From the NCBI RefSeq assembly GCF_005082145.1, contig NZ_CP034897.1:310001-374000 (forward strand): 64,000 nucleotides of DNA. Reading direction: 5' to 3'. Below the pieces are notes generated by a model. That model did no database searches. It saw only the letters and a program-made list of their open reading frames with translations, and was not told the origin of the DNA. Shown here one piece after another: positions 21,845-32,352 of this stretch (its first letter is position 1; every line of letters begins with the position of its first letter). The translations under genes were made by a program, and so were the position numbers. Origin of the DNA: Buchnera aphidicola (Aphis craccivora) (lineage in GTDB: Bacteria > Pseudomonadota > Gammaproteobacteria > Enterobacterales > Enterobacteriaceae).

Positions 21845-23058
21845 ATGAATAAAATTAATATTCTTGTTCCAGATCTACCAGATTCTGTGAGTGATGCAGT
21901 AATAGCAAAATGGCATAAAAAAATAGGAGAAACAGTATATTCTAATGAAAATATAGTCGATATTGAAACAGATAAAATAATGTTAGAAGTATCATCTCCA
22001 TGTGATGGAATATTAAGTGTTATTTTAGAAAAAACAGGTTCAATTGTTAAATCAACTCAAATAATAGGAAATATAACTAAAATAAGTAACATTGAAAAAA
22101 AAAAACAGAATCAACAACAAAAGAAAAAAAAATTTCTATAAATAAAATTGATACCCCTGAAAGAAACAAGCATATTAATTTTGCTTCAAATAAAAATATC
22201 AACCATTATTTTACACCTTCTGCTAGACGTTTTATTAAAATTAATAATATCGATCAATCTTCTATTATACCTAATCAGTTAAATTATATATTTAGAAAAC
22301 AAGATATTGAAAAAAATGTTCACGAAAATTCTAATCTAAATAATACGTTTAATAATTCAAATAATACCTATAGAGTCAAAATGACTCGATTACGTCAAAA
22401 AATAGCTGAAAGATTATTACAAACAAAAAATAATACAGCTATGCTTACTACTTTTAATGAAGTAAATATGCAGTCAATTATTTCTTTACGAAAAAAATAT
22501 AATGAATCTTTTGAGCAAAAATATGGTGTTCGTATTGGATTTATGTCTTTTTTTGTGAAATCAGTAATAGCAGCATTAAAAATTTTTCCGGAAATAAATG
22601 CTACTATTGATAATACAGATATTGTTTTTTATAAAAACTTTGATATTAGTATTGCTGTTTCAACACCTAGAGGTTTAATAACTCCAGTGTTAAGAAATGC
22701 CGATCAAATGTCAATGGCAGATATAGAAAAAAAAATAAAAGAATTTTCTATTAAAAGTCTTAACAATAAAATAAAAATAGAAGAACTAATTGGAGGAAAT
22801 TTCACCATAACTAATGGTGGTGTTTTTGGATCTTTAATGTCTACACCAATTATCAATCCGCCTCAAACAGCTATACTAGGAATGCATGCTATCAAAGAAC
22901 GTCCAATGGCAATAAACGGAAAAATTAAAATTCTTCCCATGATGTATTTAGCATTATCTTACGATCATCGTTTAATTGATGGTAAAGAATCTGTAAGCTT
23001 TTTAAATAAAATAAAAAATATATTAGAAGATTTTAATCGTATTTTAATTGATGTTTAA
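21845..23058 (+). pseudogene. sucB: dihydrolipoamide succinyltransferase (E2), frameshifted in a poly(A) tract; possibly rescued
   Basis: E2 of 2-oxoglutarate dehydrogenase. The first frame (21845-22141) encodes the lipoyl domain with ETDKIMLEV (lipoyl lysine) and runs out as a lysine-rich tail. The second frame is open from 22096 and encodes TESTTKEKK, the peripheral-subunit-binding motif [10 protein letters not shown], and the catalytic domain with [14 protein letters not shown] and the active-site histidine in SYDHRLIDG. The frames meet at an 11-A run (22095-22105); 12 A would restore one frame of 404 aa, against 405 in E. coli. Everything else is conserved, so loss is very recent, rescued by slippage, or a sequencing error. 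Confidence 0.93.
22095..22105 (+). other. A11 tract at the sucB frame break
   Basis: Eleven consecutive A in the interdomain linker of sucB. The upstream frame reads GAA AAA AAA AAA CAG; adding one A (or removing two) joins it to the conserved downstream frame. This is a candidate RNA-polymerase slippage site. A second run of nine A at 22124-22132 is nearby but lies after the new frame already gives the more natural linker. Confidence 0.85.
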
Positions 23059-23098
23059 AAAAATTAAAAAATTTTAACAATTCATTTTTCATACATAT

Positions 23099-23134
23099 TA
23101 AAAGTACAGTATTTAAAAATAAACTGTACTTTTA
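23099..23134 (+). terminator. terminator after sucB
   Basis: A 12-bp stem, built on AAAAGTACAGT pairing with ACTGTACTTTT, with a 12-base loop and followed by TTATTATTTTC, lies 41 bases after the sucB stop. It is the end of the phrB-ybgI-sucAB direction of transcription. Confidence 0.7.
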
Positions 23135-23320
23135 TTATTTTCTATCTAAATATTTAATTTAAAAAAATTTTTTTATTTTTTCATAAAATATAATCTTTAA
23201 TTTTTTAATACATATAAAAATATGTTTTATTTTAAAGAAATAATGACATACGAATAAAAATTGATTAAAATATTTTGATAAAAAATACATCTTATCTATA
23301 TAAATAAAAAGGATGAAGTA

Positions 23321-24010
23321 ATGAATAAAATAGTCTTAATTAGACATGGCGAAAGTGAATGGAATCAATTAAATAAATTCACTGGATGGCATGATTCGGA
23401 TCTAAGTGAGCGTGGAAAAAATGAAGCTAAAAAAGCAGGTTTATTATTAAAAAAAGAAAAATTTTTTTTTGATCAAGCACATACTTCTATGTTAAAAAGA
23501 GCAATATATACTTTACAATATATTCTTAAAAAAATAAATCAACCTTGGTTATCAGTTCAAAAATCATGGCGTTTAAACGAAAGACACTATGGTGCCTTAG
23601 AAGGATTTAATAAGAATGAAATCATTCAAAAATATGGACATGAACAAGTTCTTTTATGGAGACGTAGTTTTAATATTATCCCTCCTCAAATTGATATAAA
23701 AGATAAACGTTTCCCAGGAAATGATATACGTTATTCTAATGTTGATATCAATAAACTTCCGAAAGGAGAAAGTTTAGAAATAACTATAAAAAGAGTAATT
23801 CCTTATTGGGAAAAAATTATTTATCCGCAATTAAAAAATAGAAAAAAAATACTAATTGTAGCACATGGAAATTCATTACGAGCATTAATAAAATATTTGA
23901 AAGAAATTGATAATAAAAAAATTATAGAATTAGAAATCCCAACCGCAGTTCCAATTGTTTTAGAATTTGATAAAAAATACATTCCTACTAAATGGTATTA
24001 TTTAAAATAA
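23321..24010 (+). CDS. gpmA: 2,3-bisphosphoglycerate-dependent phosphoglycerate mutase
   Basis: Interconverts 3- and 2-phosphoglycerate in glycolysis. The product is 229 aa; E. coli GpmA is 250, and the missing part is the flexible C-terminal tail. The phosphohistidine loop IRHGESEWN is at residue 7, with ERHYGALEG and the second histidine in [15 protein letters not shown] precedes the ATG by 7 bases. It is flanked by terminator-like hairpins on both sides, so it is probably a single-gene unit. Confidence 0.97.
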   Translation: MNKIVLIRHGESEWNQLNKFTGWHDSDLSERGKNEAKKAGLLLKKEKFFFDQAHTSMLKRAIYTLQYILKKINQPWLSVQKSWRLNERHYGALEGFNKNEIIQKYGHEQVLLWRRSFNIIPPQIDIKDKRFPGNDIRYSNVDINKLPKGESLEITIKRVIPYWEKIIYPQLKNRKKILIVAHGNSLRALIKYLKEIDNKKIIELEIPTAVPIVLEFDKKYIPTKWYYLK

Positions 24011-24061
24011 ATTATTTAAAAACACATTTTTCGATTTAAAATCAACACATATTATATATTA

Positions 24062-24081
24062 TCTCTTATTTACATAAGAGA
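24062..24081 (+). terminator. stem-loop after gpmA
   Basis: TCTCTTA and TAAGAGA form a 7-bp stem with a six-base loop, 51 bases after the gpmA stop; a short ATATATTTTT follows. Weak but well placed. Confidence 0.45.
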
Positions 24082-24279
24082 AGATATATTTTTGATAAAA
24101 CATATATATTTAAATTATGCAATCAGAATTAGCTAAAAGTTTTTAATATCTTTAATTCTTAATTTCAATATAAATTAATATATTATCTTAAAATATTTAA
24201 AATATATTTATAGACGTATATTTTTAAATATTAAATATATAGAAAATAATTTTTTATAGTAGTTAAAAACGAGATTATT

Positions 24280-25242
24280 ATGATTAAAAGAATTGGAGTA
24301 TTAACTAGTGGTGGCGATGCTCCTGGAATGAACGCGGCAATTAGGGGAGTAGTAAGAACAGCATTAAGTGAAAAATTAGAAGTATTTGGAATCTATGATG
24401 GGTATTTAGGATTATATCAAAATAGAATGATACAATTAGATAGATATAGTGTATCAGATATGATTAATAGAGGTGGAACATTTCTTGGTTCTGCTAGATT
24501 TTCTGGTTTTTATAAAAATGAAATACGAAGTATAGCTATCAAAAATCTTCAAAAAAGAAAGATAGATGCATTGGTTGTTATTGGAGGTGATGGATCTTAT
24601 ATAGGTGCTCAAAAATTAACGAAGATGGGAATGCCATGTATTAGCATTCCAGGGACTATAGATAATGATGTAGCAGGTACTGATTATACTATTGGTTATT
24701 TTACTGCTTTAGAGACTGTTGTTGAAGCCATTGATAGGTTAAGAGATACTTCTTCATCTCATCAGCGTATTTCTATTGTAGAAGTTATGGGAAGATATTG
24801 TGGCGATTTAACATTAGCTGCAGCAATTGCAGGTGGCTGTGAATTTATTGTGCTTCCAGAAATTAAATATACAAAAGAAGAATTAGTTTCAGAAATAAAA
24901 GCAGGTATTGCAAAAGGCAAAAAACACGCAATAGTTGCAATTACAGAATATATATGTGATGTGGAAGCATTAGCTAAATATATTGAAAATGAAACTCACC
25001 GTGAAACTAGAGCTACCATATTAGGTCATATACAAAGAGGAGGTGCTCCAGTAGTATATGATCGTATATTAGCTTCTAGAATGGGTGCTTATTCTGTAGA
25101 GTTATTAATTAAAGGTTATAAGGGTAAATGTATTGGTATTCAAAACGAAAAAATGGTGTTTAATGACATCACAAATGCGCTAAAAAATATGAAACGTGTG
25201 TTTAAAAAAGATTGGTTAATTACTGCTAAAAAACTTTATTAA
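24280..25242 (+). CDS. pfkA: 6-phosphofructokinase I
   Basis: ATP-dependent phosphorylation of fructose-6-phosphate, the committed glycolytic step. The 320 aa equal the E. coli length. The ATP loop [17 protein letters not shown] is at residue 6, the catalytic segment [14 protein letters not shown] near 126 has the catalytic aspartate, and ILGHIQRGG is the substrate/effector region. It is closed by a strong terminator at 25252 and followed by glpF. Confidence 0.98.
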   Translation: MIKRIGVLTSGGDAPGMNAAIRGVVRTALSEKLEVFGIYDGYLGLYQNRMIQLDRYSVSDMINRGGTFLGSARFSGFYKNEIRSIAIKNLQKRKIDALVVIGGDGSYIGAQKLTKMGMPCISIPGTIDNDVAGTDYTIGYFTALETVVEAIDRLRDTSSSHQRISIVEVMGRYCGDLTLAAAIAGGCEFIVLPEIKYTKEELVSEIKAGIAKGKKHAIVAITEYICDVEALAKYIENETHRETRATILGHIQRGGAPVVYDRILASRMGAYSVELLIKGYKGKCIGIQNEKMVFNDITNALKNMKRVFKKDWLITAKKLY

Positions 25243-25251
25243 TATAAAATT

Positions 25252-25272
25252 AGTGCCGGTTTTTCCGGCGCT
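25252..25272 (+). terminator. rho-independent-type terminator after pfkA
   Basis: AGTGCCGG pairs with CCGGCGCT (8 bp, one G-T pair) around a TTTTT loop, 10 bases after the pfkA stop. It is one of the few GC-rich stems in the window, followed by CTAAATTTTGATTTTT. Confidence 0.8.
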
Positions 25273-25289
25273 CTAAATTTTGATTTTTA

Positions 25290-25319
25290 TTGTTTAATCT
25301 AAAAAAACAATTATATAAT
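25290..25319 (+). promoter_or_regulatory. candidate sigma-70 promoter for glpF
   Basis: TTGTTT, an 18-base spacer, and a perfect TATAAT lie between the pfkA terminator and glpF. Transcription would begin about 17 bases before the ATG at 25343. Position and the perfect -10 support it; AT-rich background makes chance matches common. Confidence 0.5.
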
Positions 25320-25342
25320 AAAATTATATAGGTATTAAAATA

Positions 25343-26131
25343 ATGAATATATGTAGTAAAAAAAATATATTACAACAGTGCATTGCTGAATTTTTAGGAA
25401 CAGGTTTAATAATATTTTTTGGAGTTGGATGTTTAGCAGCATCAAAATTAACAAATTTTCATTTTAATAAATATGAAATGAGTATTATTTGGGGTTTTTC
25501 AGTAGCTTTGTCAATTTATTTAAGTATTTCAATATCTGGAGCCCACTTAAATCCAGCTATTACTATTTTTTTTTGGTTATTTTATAAATTTAATAAAAAA
25601 AAAGTAATTCCATATATTATTTCTCAAATTTCTGGTGCTTTTTTTTTTACAATATTAATATATTATATTTATCATAATTTACTAATATCATTCGAACATA
25701 AATATAATATCACACGGGGAACGAAAGAAAGTCTGCAATTAGCTTCAATTTTTTGTGTTTATCCTCAAAAAAATTATATTCTTATACGTAATTTTATATT
25801 AGAAATAATTATTTCAATATTTTTTATTATTGCACTTATGATAATTAATGATAAAAAAAATTTTTTTGTTATTCAAAAAAAATTTAACCCATGTTTAATA
25901 GGAATATTAGTTGCGATTATTAATATATCTTTAGGATCTTTAAATAACATTACCTTAAATCCAGCGCATGACTTAGGTCCTAGAATTTTTTTAAGTTTAA
26001 TAGGATGGGGAAAAATAGCTTTTACTGGAGTAAATAATAGTTATTTCTCATATTTTTTAACATCTATAATTGCGCCAATATCAGGTATAAATTTAGGTGG
26101 ATGGATATATAAAAAATTTATAAATAATTAG
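25343..26131 (+). CDS. glpF: glycerol facilitator-like aquaglyceroporin with altered selectivity filter
   Basis: Six-span MIP-family channel of the inner membrane, 262 aa (E. coli GlpF 281, shorter at the C-terminus). The start AEFLGTGLIIFFGVG and the first NPA motif in SGAHLNPAIT are conserved. The second NPA reads LNPAHDLGPR: the selectivity-filter arginine of the family (E. coli R206) is histidine 209 (codon CAT at 25967), E. coli F200 corresponds to isoleucine 203, and G191 to asparagine 194; only the tryptophan (W50) is kept. Selectivity may therefore differ from glycerol. Its stop directly abuts the tpiA stop (convergent, zero gap). Confidence 0.93.
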   Translation: MNICSKKNILQQCIAEFLGTGLIIFFGVGCLAASKLTNFHFNKYEMSIIWGFSVALSIYLSISISGAHLNPAITIFFWLFYKFNKKKVIPYIISQISGAFFFTILIYYIYHNLLISFEHKYNITRGTKESLQLASIFCVYPQKNYILIRNFILEIIISIFFIIALMIINDKKNFFVIQKKFNPCLIGILVAIINISLGSLNNITLNPAHDLGPRIFLSLIGWGKIAFTGVNNSYFSYFLTSIIAPISGINLGGWIYKKFINN

Positions 26132-26902
26132 TTATTTACATAAAATATCATTTGATATTTTAAGAATTTTTAAAAATTCTTTATGCATTAAAGAAGCGCT
26201 ACCAATTAGTAATCCATCAATATCAGGTTGCTCAAGAAAACTTTTAGCATTTTTAGAATTAACAGAACCACCGTATTGAACAATTAATTTTTCTATATTG
26301 TTTGCATTATATTTATTAATATGATTTTTTATAAGTTTATGTATTGATTGAACATATATAGGATCGGCTGATACGCCTGTTCCAATTGCCCAAATAGGTT
26401 CATATGCAATTATTGCATTTATAAACGCTTTTTCTCCAAAATACTCAAATATCACATCTAATTGATTTTTTAAAATTTTTTCAGTTTTATTTTGTTTTTT
26501 TTCATTTGCACTTTCTCCTATACATAAAATAGGAATTAAATTTAAACTTTTAATTAAACCAAATTTTTTTGCAATTAATTTATCCGTTTCATTATGAAAA
26601 AAACGTCTTTCAGAATGCCCAACAATAACATATTTAACACCAATATCTTCCAACATTAATATAGATGTTTCTCCTGTAAAAGCTCCTTTTTTGTTTATAT
26701 CGACATCTTGAGCACCAAGAAAAACATTTATATCTTTTATTTTTCTATAAACTCTTTCAAGATATATAGTTGAAGGTGCAATGACAATTTTATTATACTG
26801 TGAATAAAGTGGTATTTTTAATTTTAAATATTTTAAGAAATTAGAAATTGTTTCAATATTTCCGTTTAATTTCCAATTTGCTACAATAAAGTTTTTTTTC
26901 AT
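26132..26902 (-). CDS. tpiA: triosephosphate isomerase
   Basis: Interconverts dihydroxyacetone phosphate and glyceraldehyde-3-phosphate. The product is 256 aa (E. coli 255). Catalytic residues are seen: lysine in ANWKLNG near 11, histidine in VGHSERR near 96, and the glutamate in AYEPIWAIGTG near 168; the phosphate loop is YGGSVNSKNA. It converges with glpF with no intergenic base. Confidence 0.98.
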   Translation of the reverse strand: MKKNFIVANWKLNGNIETISNFLKYLKLKIPLYSQYNKIVIAPSTIYLERVYRKIKDINVFLGAQDVDINKKGAFTGETSILMLEDIGVKYVIVGHSERRFFHNETDKLIAKKFGLIKSLNLIPILCIGESANEKKQNKTEKILKNQLDVIFEYFGEKAFINAIIAYEPIWAIGTGVSADPIYVQSIHKLIKNHINKYNANNIEKLIVQYGGSVNSKNAKSFLEQPDIDGLLIGSASLMHKEFLKILKISNDILCK

Positions 26903-27018
26903 TTTAATACTCTTTGATAATATTTAAGTAATGCTTAAATAAATGTGATAAAATATAGAAACTAAGTTGTTTATAAAAATATATTAACTTAGTTTCTAAA
27001 ATCAAATGTTAAAAATTT

Positions 27019-27301
27019 TTATTTATATATATTAGCTCGGTTGCGTAATTGTTTTCCTGGTTTAAAGTAAGGCACATATTTTGCACTCAACTTAATTATT
27101 TCTCCAGTTTTAGGGTTTCGACCTACACGAGAGACTCGATAACGTAAAGAAAAACTTCCAAATCCTCGAATTTCTATTCTTTTACCGTGAGCCAATGCGA
27201 AAGACATATGTTCTAACATTTCTTTTACAGCTAGTTCTATTATTTTATTTTCAATATGATTTTTTTTTTGAAATTCTTTCGAATAGCTCTGACTTTATCA
27301 T
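27019..27301 (-). pseudogene. ihfB: integration host factor beta subunit, frameshifted in a poly(A) tract; possibly rescued
   Basis: DNA-bending nucleoid protein subunit. From ATG at 27301 (GAGG just upstream) the frame reads [14 protein letters not shown], matching the start of IHF-beta, then hits a stop after a run of ten A (minus strand; 27260-27269). The other frame continues [19 protein letters not shown] and includes the DNA-binding arm [24 protein letters not shown] to the end. Nine A (or twelve) would give one 93-94 aa protein; E. coli IhfB is 94. The 66-residue open piece alone lacks the first helices and would not fold as IHF. Slippage rescue, recent loss or sequencing error are the options. 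Confidence 0.92.
27260..27269 (-). other. A10 tract at the ihfB frame break
   Basis: Ten T on the plus strand, read as ten A in the ihfB mRNA right after the TCA codon region. Removing one A or adding two restores the conserved frame. This is a candidate transcriptional slippage site. Confidence 0.85.
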
Positions 27302-27374
27302 ATATCCTCTATTTTAAAATTTATTTACTTTAGATAATTTTAATTATAAAAAATATATTTTTACTTTTAAGTAA

Positions 27375-29051
27375 TTACTCAGTATTTTGAGCAGCTTTAA
27401 AAGCTTCTGCCATTACATTAGAGAATATTTCATCATTTTGTTTATTGCTTAATTTATTTTTTATATCTTTTTTGTCATCATTATTATCTATAACATGGAT
27501 ATTTAAACTGATATTTCTATTTTTTCGATCAAAATTAGAAATTTTTACTGAAATATTATCATTTATTTTAAATTTTTTTATAAACTCTTCATATTGAATA
27601 GAAGAGTCGGAAAATTTAACATTTCCATCAACACCTTCTGATAATTTTACAATAACTTGTTTATTATCAAAAGATTTAATTTTTCCGTTAATTATCGTTC
27701 CTTTTTTACAATTTGAAATATATGTATTAAAAGGATCTTCTCCTAATTGTTTGATACCCAATGAAATACGCTCTCGTTCTGCATCTACCTGTAATACTAC
27801 TGCTGAAATTTCATCGCCTTTTTTGTAATCTTTAACTGCTTCTTCACCAGGAACTATCCAAGAAATATCAGATAAGTGTACTAACCCATCGATCCCGCCT
27901 TTTAAACCAATAAAAATGCCAAAATCTGTAATAGATTTAATTTTGCCAGCAACATGAACTCCTTTTTTATGAGTTTCAGAAAATTCTTGCCATGGATTAA
28001 TTTTACATTGTTTTAATCCAAGTGAAATACGACGACGTTCTTCATCAATATCTAAAACTATAACATCTACTATATCATTAACAACAACTACTTTAGAAGG
28101 GTGAATATTTTTATTAGTCCAATCCATTTCTGATACATGCACTAATCCTTCTACACCTTCTTCGATTTCAACAAAACAACCATAATCTGTAAGATTCGTG
28201 ACACGACCACTTAATTTAATTCCTTCAGGATAACGTTTAGAAATAGCTATCCATGGATCTTCTCCTAATTGTTTTAGTCCAAGAGATACACGTGTTTTTT
28301 CTTTATCAAATTTTAAAATTTTAACATGAATTTCATCACCAACATTAACTATTTCACTTGGATGTTTAACTCTTTTCCATGCCATATCTGTAATATGTAA
28401 TAATCCATCTACACCACCTAAATCTACAAAAGCTCCATAATCTGTAAGATTTTTTACAATTCCTTTAATCTTAATACCTTCTTGCAAGTTTTCAAGCAAT
28501 TGATTTCTTTCAGCACTATTTTCTGACTCAATAACAGCTCTACGTGAAACAACTACGTTATTTCTTTTTTGATCTAATTTAATAACTTTAAATTCTAATT
28601 CTTTGCCTTCAAGATGAATAGTTTCTCGAATAGGTCTAATATCAACTAAAGAACCAGGTAAAAATGCACGTATATCATTTAATTCAACAGTAAACCCACC
28701 TTTAACTTTTCCATTAATTATACCAGTTACAGTTTTTGATGTTTCATGCGCTTGTTCTAAAACTAGCCATGCTTCATGTCTTTTTGCTTTTTCACGAGAT
28801 AAAAGTGTTTCCCCGAAACCATCTTCAATCGCATCTAAAGCAACATCAACATAATCTCCAACTTTTACATCAATTAAACCTTGAGAATTTTTAAATTGTT
28901 CCAATGGAATTGCAGATTCGGATTTAAGACCAGCATCAACTAAAATTATATCTTTTTCTATAGAAACAATAACACCACGAATAATAGAACCAGGACGTGT
29001 TTTAATTTCTTTTAGTGATTCTTCAAATAATTGAGCAAAAGATTCATTCAT
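27375..29051 (-). CDS. rpsA: 30S ribosomal protein S1
   Basis: mRNA-binding ribosomal protein, 558 aa (E. coli 557). It has six S1 (OB-fold) repeats; repeats 3 to 5 show the typical [22 protein letters not shown] and [11 protein letters not shown] openings with [13 protein letters not shown] centres. It initiates with [13 protein letters not shown] as in enterics. It lies downstream of cmk and upstream of ihfB on the same strand, the conserved cmk-rpsA-ihfB order. Confidence 0.98.
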   Translation of the reverse strand: MNESFAQLFEESLKEIKTRPGSIIRGVIVSIEKDIILVDAGLKSESAIPLEQFKNSQGLIDVKVGDYVDVALDAIEDGFGETLLSREKAKRHEAWLVLEQAHETSKTVTGIINGKVKGGFTVELNDIRAFLPGSLVDIRPIRETIHLEGKELEFKVIKLDQKRNNVVVSRRAVIESENSAERNQLLENLQEGIKIKGIVKNLTDYGAFVDLGGVDGLLHITDMAWKRVKHPSEIVNVGDEIHVKILKFDKEKTRVSLGLKQLGEDPWIAISKRYPEGIKLSGRVTNLTDYGCFVEIEEGVEGLVHVSEMDWTNKNIHPSKVVVVNDIVDVIVLDIDEERRRISLGLKQCKINPWQEFSETHKKGVHVAGKIKSITDFGIFIGLKGGIDGLVHLSDISWIVPGEEAVKDYKKGDEISAVVLQVDAERERISLGIKQLGEDPFNTYISNCKKGTIINGKIKSFDNKQVIVKLSEGVDGNVKFSDSSIQYEEFIKKFKINDNISVKISNFDRKNRNISLNIHVIDNNDDKKDIKNKLSNKQNDEIFSNVMAEAFKAAQNTE

Positions 29052-29183
29052 ATTAATAATGTTAAAAAATTTTTATTAATGTTCACTTTAACTTCATGTT
29101 AAAATGAGCTTGTTTTATATATTATAATAATCCTTATTATAAAGTTTATTTTTTGGAATTTAAATTCTAAATTTTACATTGAA

Positions 29184-29846
29184 TCATATAATTATTTTTT
29201 TATTAATTTCTTTCATAGAGTATTCGATGACTTCAGAAAGTGTCATATTAGTAGAATCTAATATTATAGCATCTTTTGATGGGTATAAAGGAGAAATTAA
29301 TCGATTTTGATCGCGTTCATCGCGAATTTGTATTTGTTGGAACAATTCTTTATAACTAACAGTTAATCCTGTTTTTTTCAATTGTTGTATTCTTCGATCA
29401 ACACGAGTTTCCAAATTAGCAGTTAAAAAGAACTTAATAATAGCATCAGGAAATACTATTGTTCCCATATCTCTTCCTTCTGCTATTAAACCAGGTAATT
29501 TTCGAAAATATCTTTGTTTATAAAGCAAAATTTCTCTAATTTTTGAAAAAGTAGCTAACTTAGAAGCTATTTCTCCAACTATTTGCAAGTGAATTATTTT
29601 AGAAGTTTTATTTTTTTTTTTAAATGAAGCAAAATTAAAATTGTTTAAAATAGAAATTATATTTTTTTCAATAATAGGAATATTTTTTTTTAATATTAGA
29701 ACTGCTAATAGTCTATATATTACACCAGATTCCAGAATACACCAATTTAATTTATTTGCTATTACATTACATAAAGTGCTTTTTCCAGAACCACTTGGTC
29801 CGTCAATTGTAATTACAGGAATATTATTATTCATATTTTTATACAT
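29184..29846 (-). CDS. cmk: cytidylate kinase
   Basis: Phosphorylates CMP and dCMP. The product is 220 aa (E. coli 227). The P-loop GPSGSGKST is near residue 16, AEGRDMGTIVFPDA and DRRIQQLK/RDERDQNR are CMP-kinase motifs. A second ATG 12 bases in (29834) is an equally good start; no strong ribosome site decides. A run of eleven A in the mRNA (29611-29621) encodes FKKKN and is in frame here, the same tract length that breaks sucB. It precedes rpsA as in E. coli. Confidence 0.96.
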   Translation of the reverse strand: MYKNMNNNIPVITIDGPSGSGKSTLCNVIANKLNWCILESGVIYRLLAVLILKKNIPIIEKNIISILNNFNFASFKKKNKTSKIIHLQIVGEIASKLATFSKIREILLYKQRYFRKLPGLIAEGRDMGTIVFPDAIIKFFLTANLETRVDRRIQQLKKTGLTVSYKELFQQIQIRDERDQNRLISPLYPSKDAIILDSTNMTLSEVIEYSMKEINKKIII

Positions 29847-29912
29847 ATAAAATATTTGAAATAAACAAGATATTACCTATTAAGTATTATTATTTTAAAA
29901 AACTTATTATAT

Positions 29913-31199
29913 TTATTGACTCTTGCAAATAGTTAAAAAATCTTGAAAATATTTTGGATAAGTTTTAATTACGCAATTAGGATTAATTATTTTAACACCA
30001 ACATTAGATAAACATAATAATGAAAAACACATCGCCATACGATGATCATCATAAGTATTAATTTCAGCTGATTTTAAACTATCAGTGGGAGTAATAGATA
30101 AAAAATCTTTACCTTCTTTAACTATTGCTCCAACTTTTTTTAATTCCTTTGTCATAGCAGACAATCTATCTGTTTCTTTAACTCTCCAATTATATATATT
30201 TCTAAGAATAGTCGTTCCTTGAGCAAATAAAGCTACTATAGCAATAGTCATAGCTGCATCAGGAATATGGTTCATATCTAAATCTATTGCTTTTAATTTA
30301 CTTTTAGTAGATATAATAAAAGAATCACCCCAATTAATAATTGCCCCCATTTTTTCAAGAACAGTAGCAAATTTTATATCACCTTGAATACTTTTTTTTC
30401 CAACTCCAACAACTTTAACTGATCCTCCTTTAATTGCAGCAGCAGCTAGAAAATATGAAGCTGAAGAAGCATCTCCTTCAATTGTATAATTACCTGGTGT
30501 TTTATACTGTTGATTTCCTGTAATATAAAATACAGAATAAGAATCATGTCTAATATCTATGCCAAATAATTTTATTAATTTTATTGTAATATCTATATAG
30601 GGTTTAGAAACTAAATTTCCCTTTATAAATATAGTTGTATTTTTTAATGCCAGTGGAGCAATTATTAATAATGAAGTTAAAAACTGACTAGAAATACTTC
30701 CATTTAATGTAATTAAACCACCTATAAAACCGCCTTTTGTAGAAACTGGGGGATATCCTAAATTATTTTTATATTCAATAATTGCGCCACCTTGTTGTAA
30801 AGCATTAACAAGATGTTTAATAGGTCTTTCATGCATTCTATTGTTGCCTGTTAAAGTAACATTATTTGTGTATAATGAAAAAGCAGAAAGAAGTGGTCTA
30901 ATAGCTGTTCCAGCGTTACCTAAAAACAATGAAATAGGATGTTTTACTTCAAATGATTGACTGTTACCATGAATGTAGCAAGTTTTATTTTTATCTGACA
31001 AAGAATAAAAAATGCCTATTTTTTTTAAAGCAGATAGCATATATTGAGTATCTTCACTATCTAGTAAATTACTAATAGTAGTTGTGCCATTAGTTAAGGC
31101 TGATAATAATAAAACTCTATTTGAAATACTTTTTGATCCAGGTAAATAAATAATACCATTAACAAAAGATACTGGATTTAATTTTAAAAAATTTTGCAT
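29913..31199 (-). CDS. aroA: 5-enolpyruvylshikimate-3-phosphate synthase
   Basis: Sixth shikimate-pathway step, joining phosphoenolpyruvate to shikimate-3-phosphate; essential for the aromatic amino acids the symbiont supplies. The product is 428 aa (E. coli 427). Substrate motif [10 protein letters not shown] is at 19-28, [13 protein letters not shown] near 92, and [11 protein letters not shown] and DHRMAMC are near the C-terminal half. It directly follows serC (38 bases), keeping the ancestral serC-aroA operon. Confidence 0.98.
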   Translation of the reverse strand: MQNFLKLNPVSFVNGIIYLPGSKSISNRVLLLSALTNGTTTISNLLDSEDTQYMLSALKKIGIFYSLSDKNKTCYIHGNSQSFEVKHPISLFLGNAGTAIRPLLSAFSLYTNNVTLTGNNRMHERPIKHLVNALQQGGAIIEYKNNLGYPPVSTKGGFIGGLITLNGSISSQFLTSLLIIAPLALKNTTIFIKGNLVSKPYIDITIKLIKLFGIDIRHDSYSVFYITGNQQYKTPGNYTIEGDASSASYFLAAAAIKGGSVKVVGVGKKSIQGDIKFATVLEKMGAIINWGDSFIISTKSKLKAIDLDMNHIPDAAMTIAIVALFAQGTTILRNIYNWRVKETDRLSAMTKELKKVGAIVKEGKDFLSITPTDSLKSAEINTYDDHRMAMCFSLLCLSNVGVKIINPNCVIKTYPKYFQDFLTICKSQ

Positions 31200-31237
31200 A
31201 GTACATATACACTCTTTATTTTGGAAATAAAAAACTT

Positions 31238-32326
31238 TTATCCATATTTTTTTTCAAAAAATAACATAAATTTTGCTAATTTTTTTACACCTTCGATAGG
31301 CATGGCGTTATAAATTGAAGCTCTCATACCACCAACTATAAAATGTCCTTTCAAAGCATATAAACCAAATTTATTTGATTCCTGTAAAAATATCTTATCT
31401 AATTCTGAATTAAACAAATGAAACACAACATTCATCTGAGATCTATTTTTTTTATCTATATTGTTAATATAAAAATGACTATTATCTATCACTTGATATA
31501 ATAAGTCTGATTTTTTTTTATTTAACTGTTCAATTTTTTTTATTCCACCTTGTTGTTTAAGCCACTTAAATACTAAACCTGATAAATACCAAGCAAATGT
31601 AGGTGGTGTATTAAACATAGAATTATATTGATGCATAATATTATAATCAAAAACAGATGGACATAGTTTAGAAGCATATCCTATTAAATCTTTTCTAATA
31701 ATAACGATTGTAATTCCTGAAGGACCAATATTTTTTTGAGCACCAGCGTAAATTAATCCATATTTGTTAATATTAATTGATCGTGATAGAATAAATGATG
31801 AAAAATCTCCAACAACTATTTTATTTTGGAAACTTGGTTCTTCATATAATGATAATCCATCTATAGTTTCATTAGGGCAATAATGAATATAAGCAGAAAT
31901 ATTACTGATATTCCATTCTGAAGGCTTTAAAAGATAAATGTTGTTATTTTTTGTTTTCCTAATTAATATATTTTTAGAATTACAATATTTTTTGGATTCT
32001 AAAAATGCAGAATTAGACCAATAACCGCTATTAATATAATCAGCTCTTGAAAGATTCCCTAATAAATTCATAGGAATCGCTGAAAATTGACCTCTAGCTC
32101 CTCCTTGACAAAATAATACTTTATAAGTGTCAGGTATGTTTAATAAATCTCTTAAATCTTCTTCTGCTTCTTTAATCACTTGATGAAATTCTTTAGTACG
32201 ATGACTAATTTCCATAACAGAACATCCTAAATTATTCCAATTTTTTAATTCTTTTTGCGCCTTCTTAAGAACATCTTTAGGAATCATAGCTGGTCCAGCA
32301 CTAAAATTATAAATTGAATTCATCAT
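31238..32326 (-). CDS. serC: phosphoserine aminotransferase
   Basis: PLP aminotransferase of serine biosynthesis (3-phosphohydroxypyruvate to phosphoserine). The product is 362 aa as in E. coli. [11 protein letters not shown] opens the protein; the PLP lysine is K198 in [21 protein letters not shown] is near the end. Two tandem ATGs begin the frame, with GGTGAG upstream. It is the first gene of serC-aroA and lies 26 bases after serS. Its product feeds GlyA. Confidence 0.97.
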   Translation of the reverse strand: MMNSIYNFSAGPAMIPKDVLKKAQKELKNWNNLGCSVMEISHRTKEFHQVIKEAEEDLRDLLNIPDTYKVLFCQGGARGQFSAIPMNLLGNLSRADYINSGYWSNSAFLESKKYCNSKNILIRKTKNNNIYLLKPSEWNISNISAYIHYCPNETIDGLSLYEEPSFQNKIVVGDFSSFILSRSININKYGLIYAGAQKNIGPSGITIVIIRKDLIGYASKLCPSVFDYNIMHQYNSMFNTPPTFAWYLSGLVFKWLKQQGGIKKIEQLNKKKSDLLYQVIDNSHFYINNIDKKNRSQMNVVFHLFNSELDKIFLQESNKFGLYALKGHFIVGGMRASIYNAMPIEGVKKLAKFMLFFEKKYG

Positions 32327-32352
32327 CTCACCAATAATTATTATAAATATAA

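Noticed and set aside
22381-23058. A separate short acyltransferase gene starting at an ATG at 22381
   Set aside because: The conserved subunit-binding motif lies upstream in the same frame back to 22096, so this is the 3' part of sucB and not an independent gene.
27019-27219. A short 66-residue HU-like protein
   Set aside because: It lacks the first helices of IHF-beta, which are present in another frame just upstream across an A10 run.
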